NCBI GenBank assembly: GCA_002392915.1
Contig: DGHQ01000019.1
Location: 1-8,875, forward strand
Direction: 5' to 3'
Source of the DNA: Bacteroidales bacterium UBA3844
GTDB taxonomy: Bacteria; Bacteroidota; Bacteroidia; Bacteroidales; Paludibacteraceae
DNA: 8,875 nt
The position numbers and the translations under genes were made by a program. Below the pieces are notes generated by a model. The model was not told the origin of the DNA. It saw nothing but the letters and a program-made list of their open reading frames with translations, and ran no database searches. How positions within the stretch are numbered: position 1 is the stretch's first letter; each line of letters starts with the position of its first letter. Positions 6,292 to 8,875 of this stretch are shown piece after piece.

Positions 6292-8757
6292 CTAAAGTTC
6301 TTGATCAGACATCAGTTTATCGAAAAGAAACTCATCTTTCACCTTCACCTCATAATTGATATTGAGTTCTTTCTTCTCTCCAGGAGCAAGATGAAGCGTC
6401 CATTTCAAGCGGCCCTCCTTCTCGTCGACTTTTGCATTGCTTGACTCCAACAGAGTGACTTTTGCATCATCATTTGTGGCGACGGGAATCTGATCCTCCA
6501 CCACGACATCCACAGCCGTCTCCTTATTGTTCTTCACTGTGATCTGCCAGCTTCGTGTGACCTTCTTGGCTGTTCTCAACAGATTCTTTTTCTCCTTAGT
6601 AGCCTTCAATGTTCGCTCCACACCAATATTTTTCTCCGCACCAAGAGAAAAATGCAAAGTGTCTTGAATTTCCGACGGAGTCCAATAAGAGTCTCCGACG
6701 TAGGTATTATCCAAGAAGACACGGAGTTTTCCCTTCAACAATTCGTAGTCACGCCAGTTTGGAACTTCAGCCAGCATGTAGACGTTAGGGGTTATCTTAG
6801 GTGCGGCATAATAGCTGAATTTAGCCGGGATGCTTTGAGTGCCCAACGTCGCCTCATGTTCTGATCCGTCCGACGGGATTGTGTTCAACATCGTCGACTC
6901 AGCAGTGTAGTCCTGCAGTTTCGAGAAAGTAGACAGATACAATCCTGAGCCATATTTTGCCCCCTTCTTTGTGGTAATCATAACGACTCCATTCGACGCA
7001 CGTGATCCATAAATAGAAGTTGCTGATGCATCCTTCAACACTTCCATAGACACAATATCATTAGGGTCAATATTTGCCAACGGATTTCCTTTAGCATCAT
7101 CTCCATTGACAGGTATTCCGTCTACAATATACAACGGTTCGCCAATTCCTGATAACGAAGAGACTCCACGAATTCGCACTGAAGATGCTTGACCAGGTCT
7201 TCCCGAAGATTTTCCGACAGACACGCCTGACACCTTTCCAGCCAATGCTTGATCAATACTTATAGAAGAGCTTTCCTCCAGTTCCTCTTCATCAAGACTA
7301 CTCTTTAACCTCCATGATCTCTTTGATTTTCTTGGTCTAACTCCATATCCTGTGACAACCAATTCTTCTATCATCTCTTCAGACAAAGTCACATTCAATA
7401 TGGAAGAAGTCTTGCTTGTGATTTTACGTGTTTGCGGTTCATAACCAGAATATGAAAATTCCAATATCGAACCTATAGGCACATTGATTTCGTAATTTCC
7501 ATCCATATCTGTGTTTGTGCCTTCAGTTGTGCCCTTTATGACCACATTTGCAAACGGGAGTGGTTCTTTTGCATCTTTGACAACACCCCTTATTCTTACC
7601 GTATTTCCATAGAGATTCTTTGTGTCCTCCCTCATTGTGACATTGAGCATCATCACATTATCAGCATTCACATTCTTTTCCTCAGTGAAATGACTGGTAT
7701 GAACAAACGACAAACGGCTGTTCTCCGGAACCAATATTTCATAGAATCCAGAAGCATCTGTCTGTGTGGTCTCATTTGTAGACGGGCAATTGACCAACAC
7801 GCCCTGGATACTTCCATGGTTGTCACGCACCGTTCCCATCACCTTCACCATTTTCTTTTCTGAAGACGACGATGATGAGCTGCCATAAGATTTAGGCAGA
7901 GTATAACGTTTCAGCTCTGGTCGGGCATTATTGTCAGTAGGATTCGTTCTAGTGACAGTCATTTTCACGTCGTTCCAATCCTCCTTTGTCTTTTGTAGCA
8001 CCATCACCTTTTTCGTGACATCCATAGATGGTTTATTCTCAGAGATTCGCAACTCAAAGAATGGAGTCCACTCAGCCTCTTTCACCACATAGCTTAAATT
8101 CAAATCAGTCTCCCCAGAATTTTTCGACACCAATGAGATGTACAATGCACCCTTTGGCATCATCGCCCTTTCATCCAGAAGTTTCATCTCCTGACCAAGC
8201 ATCTGTTTTTCCTGTTCCAACTTTTTCTGACGCTGGTTATATTCCAACTTCAAGTCGACGATTTCGTCAAGATCCCTGCGGAGAAAAGACGCCACCCCAC
8301 TCAACTGCAATGAATCAAAACCCTTAGACCCTCCCACACTATTATTATTCAACACAATATAGCGTTCGTGATCCAAGACGGAGCTATAAGAGCGAATCAA
8401 ATCCAAAGAATCAGCGATCAGTTTGGATCTCTTCACCAACGAATCATTGGCTTTAGCGACGTCGGCACGATTAGGCATCTCCATCTCCACATTCACCTTG
8501 CCCAACGAGATATCAGCATTGGAAACACCCACCTGCACCGACTTTCTGTCGAGCACCGGGCTAAGCATAGGGATCTTCACCACCGTCACACCGGCAGGAA
8601 TCTTCACATGGGCTTTTCGGCTCACCAAAGCCCCTTGTTTATAGACGGTGACCTTTTCAATCGTGGAATTGACCGACAAAGTGTCCGCAAAGAGGTTTTG
8701 CGACATCAAACAGGCAGTCAAAAAGACAAATAGGTAAATAATTCGTTGTTTGAGCAT
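6292..8757 (-). CDS. MuiA-family exported protein with two CPD domains and a nested SusC-like TonB plug, no barrel
   Basis: This 821-aa protein is the longer tandem paralog of the 619-aa protein. Residues 1-24 are a signal peptide (ending NLFA, then DT). About 30-125 is DUF4140-like, and about 100-198 is charged and probably coiled coil. DUF4139 starts near 215 and resumes from about 605 to 806. Between them lie a serine run (293-299), one CPD domain (about 303-376), a second CPD domain (about 386-460, PLPFANVVIKGT, FSYSGYEPQ), and a SusC/RagA-type plug (about 461-600). The plug shows a TonB-box-like EELVVTGYG, ALAGKVSGV, YIVDGIPV, and the signature from DIVSMEVLKDASATSIYG to GVVMITTKKG. No TonB-receptor barrel follows, so it is not a transporter. 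I use the ATG at 8755-8757 because it begins the signal peptide; a TTG 45 bp upstream lies before the likely transcription start. Function is unknown; a signalling, scaffold or TonB-complex contact is inference. Confidence 0.87.
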   Translation of the reverse strand: MLKQRIIYLFVFLTACLMSQNLFADTLSVNSTIEKVTVYKQGALVSRKAHVKIPAGVTVVKIPMLSPVLDRKSVQVGVSNADISLGKVNVEMEMPNRADVAKANDSLVKRSKLIADSLDLIRSYSSVLDHERYIVLNNNSVGGSKGFDSLQLSGVASFLRRDLDEIVDLKLEYNQRQKKLEQEKQMLGQEMKLLDERAMMPKGALYISLVSKNSGETDLNLSYVVKEAEWTPFFELRISENKPSMDVTKKVMVLQKTKEDWNDVKMTVTRTNPTDNNARPELKRYTLPKSYGSSSSSSSEKKMVKVMGTVRDNHGSIQGVLVNCPSTNETTQTDASGFYEILVPENSRLSFVHTSHFTEEKNVNADNVMMLNVTMREDTKNLYGNTVRIRGVVKDAKEPLPFANVVIKGTTEGTNTDMDGNYEINVPIGSILEFSYSGYEPQTRKITSKTSSILNVTLSEEMIEELVVTGYGVRPRKSKRSWRLKSSLDEEELEESSSISIDQALAGKVSGVSVGKSSGRPGQASSVRIRGVSSLSGIGEPLYIVDGIPVNGDDAKGNPLANIDPNDIVSMEVLKDASATSIYGSRASNGVVMITTKKGAKYGSGLYLSTFSKLQDYTAESTMLNTIPSDGSEHEATLGTQSIPAKFSYYAAPKITPNVYMLAEVPNWRDYELLKGKLRVFLDNTYVGDSYWTPSEIQDTLHFSLGAEKNIGVERTLKATKEKKNLLRTAKKVTRSWQITVKNNKETAVDVVVEDQIPVATNDDAKVTLLESSNAKVDEKEGRLKWTLHLAPGEKKELNINYEVKVKDEFLFDKLMSDQEL
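6958..7377 (-). other. Nested SusC/RagA-like plug domain segment
   Basis: This marks the DNA encoding residues 461-600 of the 821-aa protein: the TonB-box-like lead-in and the plug. It is in frame, with no stop or frameshift at either border. The shorter paralog lacks it and has an unrelated linker of about 55 residues at the same place. It is therefore a gain in one paralog or a loss in the other, not an assembly artefact visible in this sequence. Confidence 0.8.
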
Positions 8758-8782
8758 ATATTTTGAATTATAGTTCAACGCA

Positions 8783-8790
8783 CAAATATA
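8783..8790 (-). promoter_or_regulatory. -7 box (TATATTTG) upstream of the 821-aa gene
   Basis: On the minus strand the sequence reads TATATTTG, an exact match to the Bacteroidetes -7 consensus TAnnTTTG, 25 bp upstream of the chosen ATG. A transcription start a few bases downstream (around 8776) would fall inside the longer TTG-started reading frame, which supports the ATG at 8757. A -33 element is not clear: a TTTG lies only 9 bases upstream of the box and another TTG 25 bases upstream, neither at the usual 19-21. Confidence 0.6.
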
Positions 8791-8839
8791 ACATTTTTTC
8801 AAACATTGTAGCCATCAACCTGTTTCTAATTAATTCTAT

Positions 8840-8861
8840 GAGACGCACGACCGTGCGTCTC
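8840..8861. repeat. REP-like palindrome, copy 4 (upstream of the 821-aa gene)
   Basis: This is a perfect inverted repeat: GAGACGCACG (8840-8849) and CGTGCGTCTC (8852-8861) with spacer AC. Read on the minus strand, arms and spacer are identical to the family form with a GT spacer. It stands about 50 bp upstream of the -7 box of the 821-aa gene, so it lies outside the predicted transcript. The outer GTA/TAC flanks seen in other copies are absent here. Confidence 0.85.
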
Positions 8862-8875
8862 TTCTATGTTGCATT

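Noticed and set aside
7861..7881. Serine run as a possible slippage-prone (phase-variable) tract
   Set aside because: The seven serine codons are mixed (AGC, TCA, TCG, TCT), so there is no long homopolymer or perfect tandem repeat to slip on.
8368..8733. 121-aa plus-strand reading frame, rich in His and Arg
   Set aside because: It is antisense to the conserved N-terminal half of the 821-aa protein; the His-rich composition comes from the opposite strand's codons.
8758..8802. Longer TTG start for the 821-aa protein
   Set aside because: It would put 15 residues before a good signal peptide, and the -7 box at 8783-8790 lies within it, so transcription likely starts after that codon.

Overview
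The window looks like chromosomal DNA from a Bacteroidales bacterium, most plausibly a Prevotella- or Bacteroides-like gut or rumen organism. The evidence is indirect but consistent: a GH43 enzyme with a CBM6 domain, a SusC/RagA-type TonB plug segment, carboxypeptidase-regulatory-like (CPD) domains, a FISUMP-type domain, a classical type IX secretion C-terminal domain with a YPNP motif, Bacteroidetes-style promoter elements (TAnnTTTG), and no clear Shine-Dalgarno sequences. No species can be named from the sequence alone.

Layout. Positions 1-340 hold no complete gene; they contain an AT-rich stretch and a palindromic repeat just before the first gene. Positions 341-2683 (+) encode a secreted GH43 glycosidase with a beta-sandwich domain, CBM6 and a C-terminal sorting-like domain. 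Positions 2684-2811 are a convergent intergenic region packed with hairpins, including a minus-strand intrinsic terminator. From 2812 to 8757 four exported-protein genes all lie on the minus strand. In transcription order they are an 821-aa DUF4140/DUF4139 (MuiA-family) protein carrying two CPD domains and a barrel-less SusC-like plug, a 619-aa paralog with one CPD domain and no plug, a 159-aa protein with a T9SS sorting domain, and a 308-aa coiled-coil/FISUMP-type protein. The window ends in the upstream region of the 821-aa gene, with a -7-like promoter box and another palindrome copy.

How the parts may relate. The two MuiA-family genes are a tandem duplication separated by 69 bp and are probably cotranscribed. 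The 159- and 308-aa genes are 33 bp apart and probably form a second unit, or the tail of the same one, ending at the terminator at 2751-2785. All five products carry N-terminal signal peptides, so this is an envelope or secretome region. The GH43 gene has no SusC/SusD partners in the window, so it is not visibly part of a polysaccharide utilisation locus.

The two most notable features are as follows. First, a TonB-receptor plug domain, without any beta-barrel, is nested inside a MuiA-like protein. Second, a REP-like palindrome family (arms GAGACGCACG and CGTGCGTCTC) occurs between genes and also once in frame inside the GH43 coding sequence.
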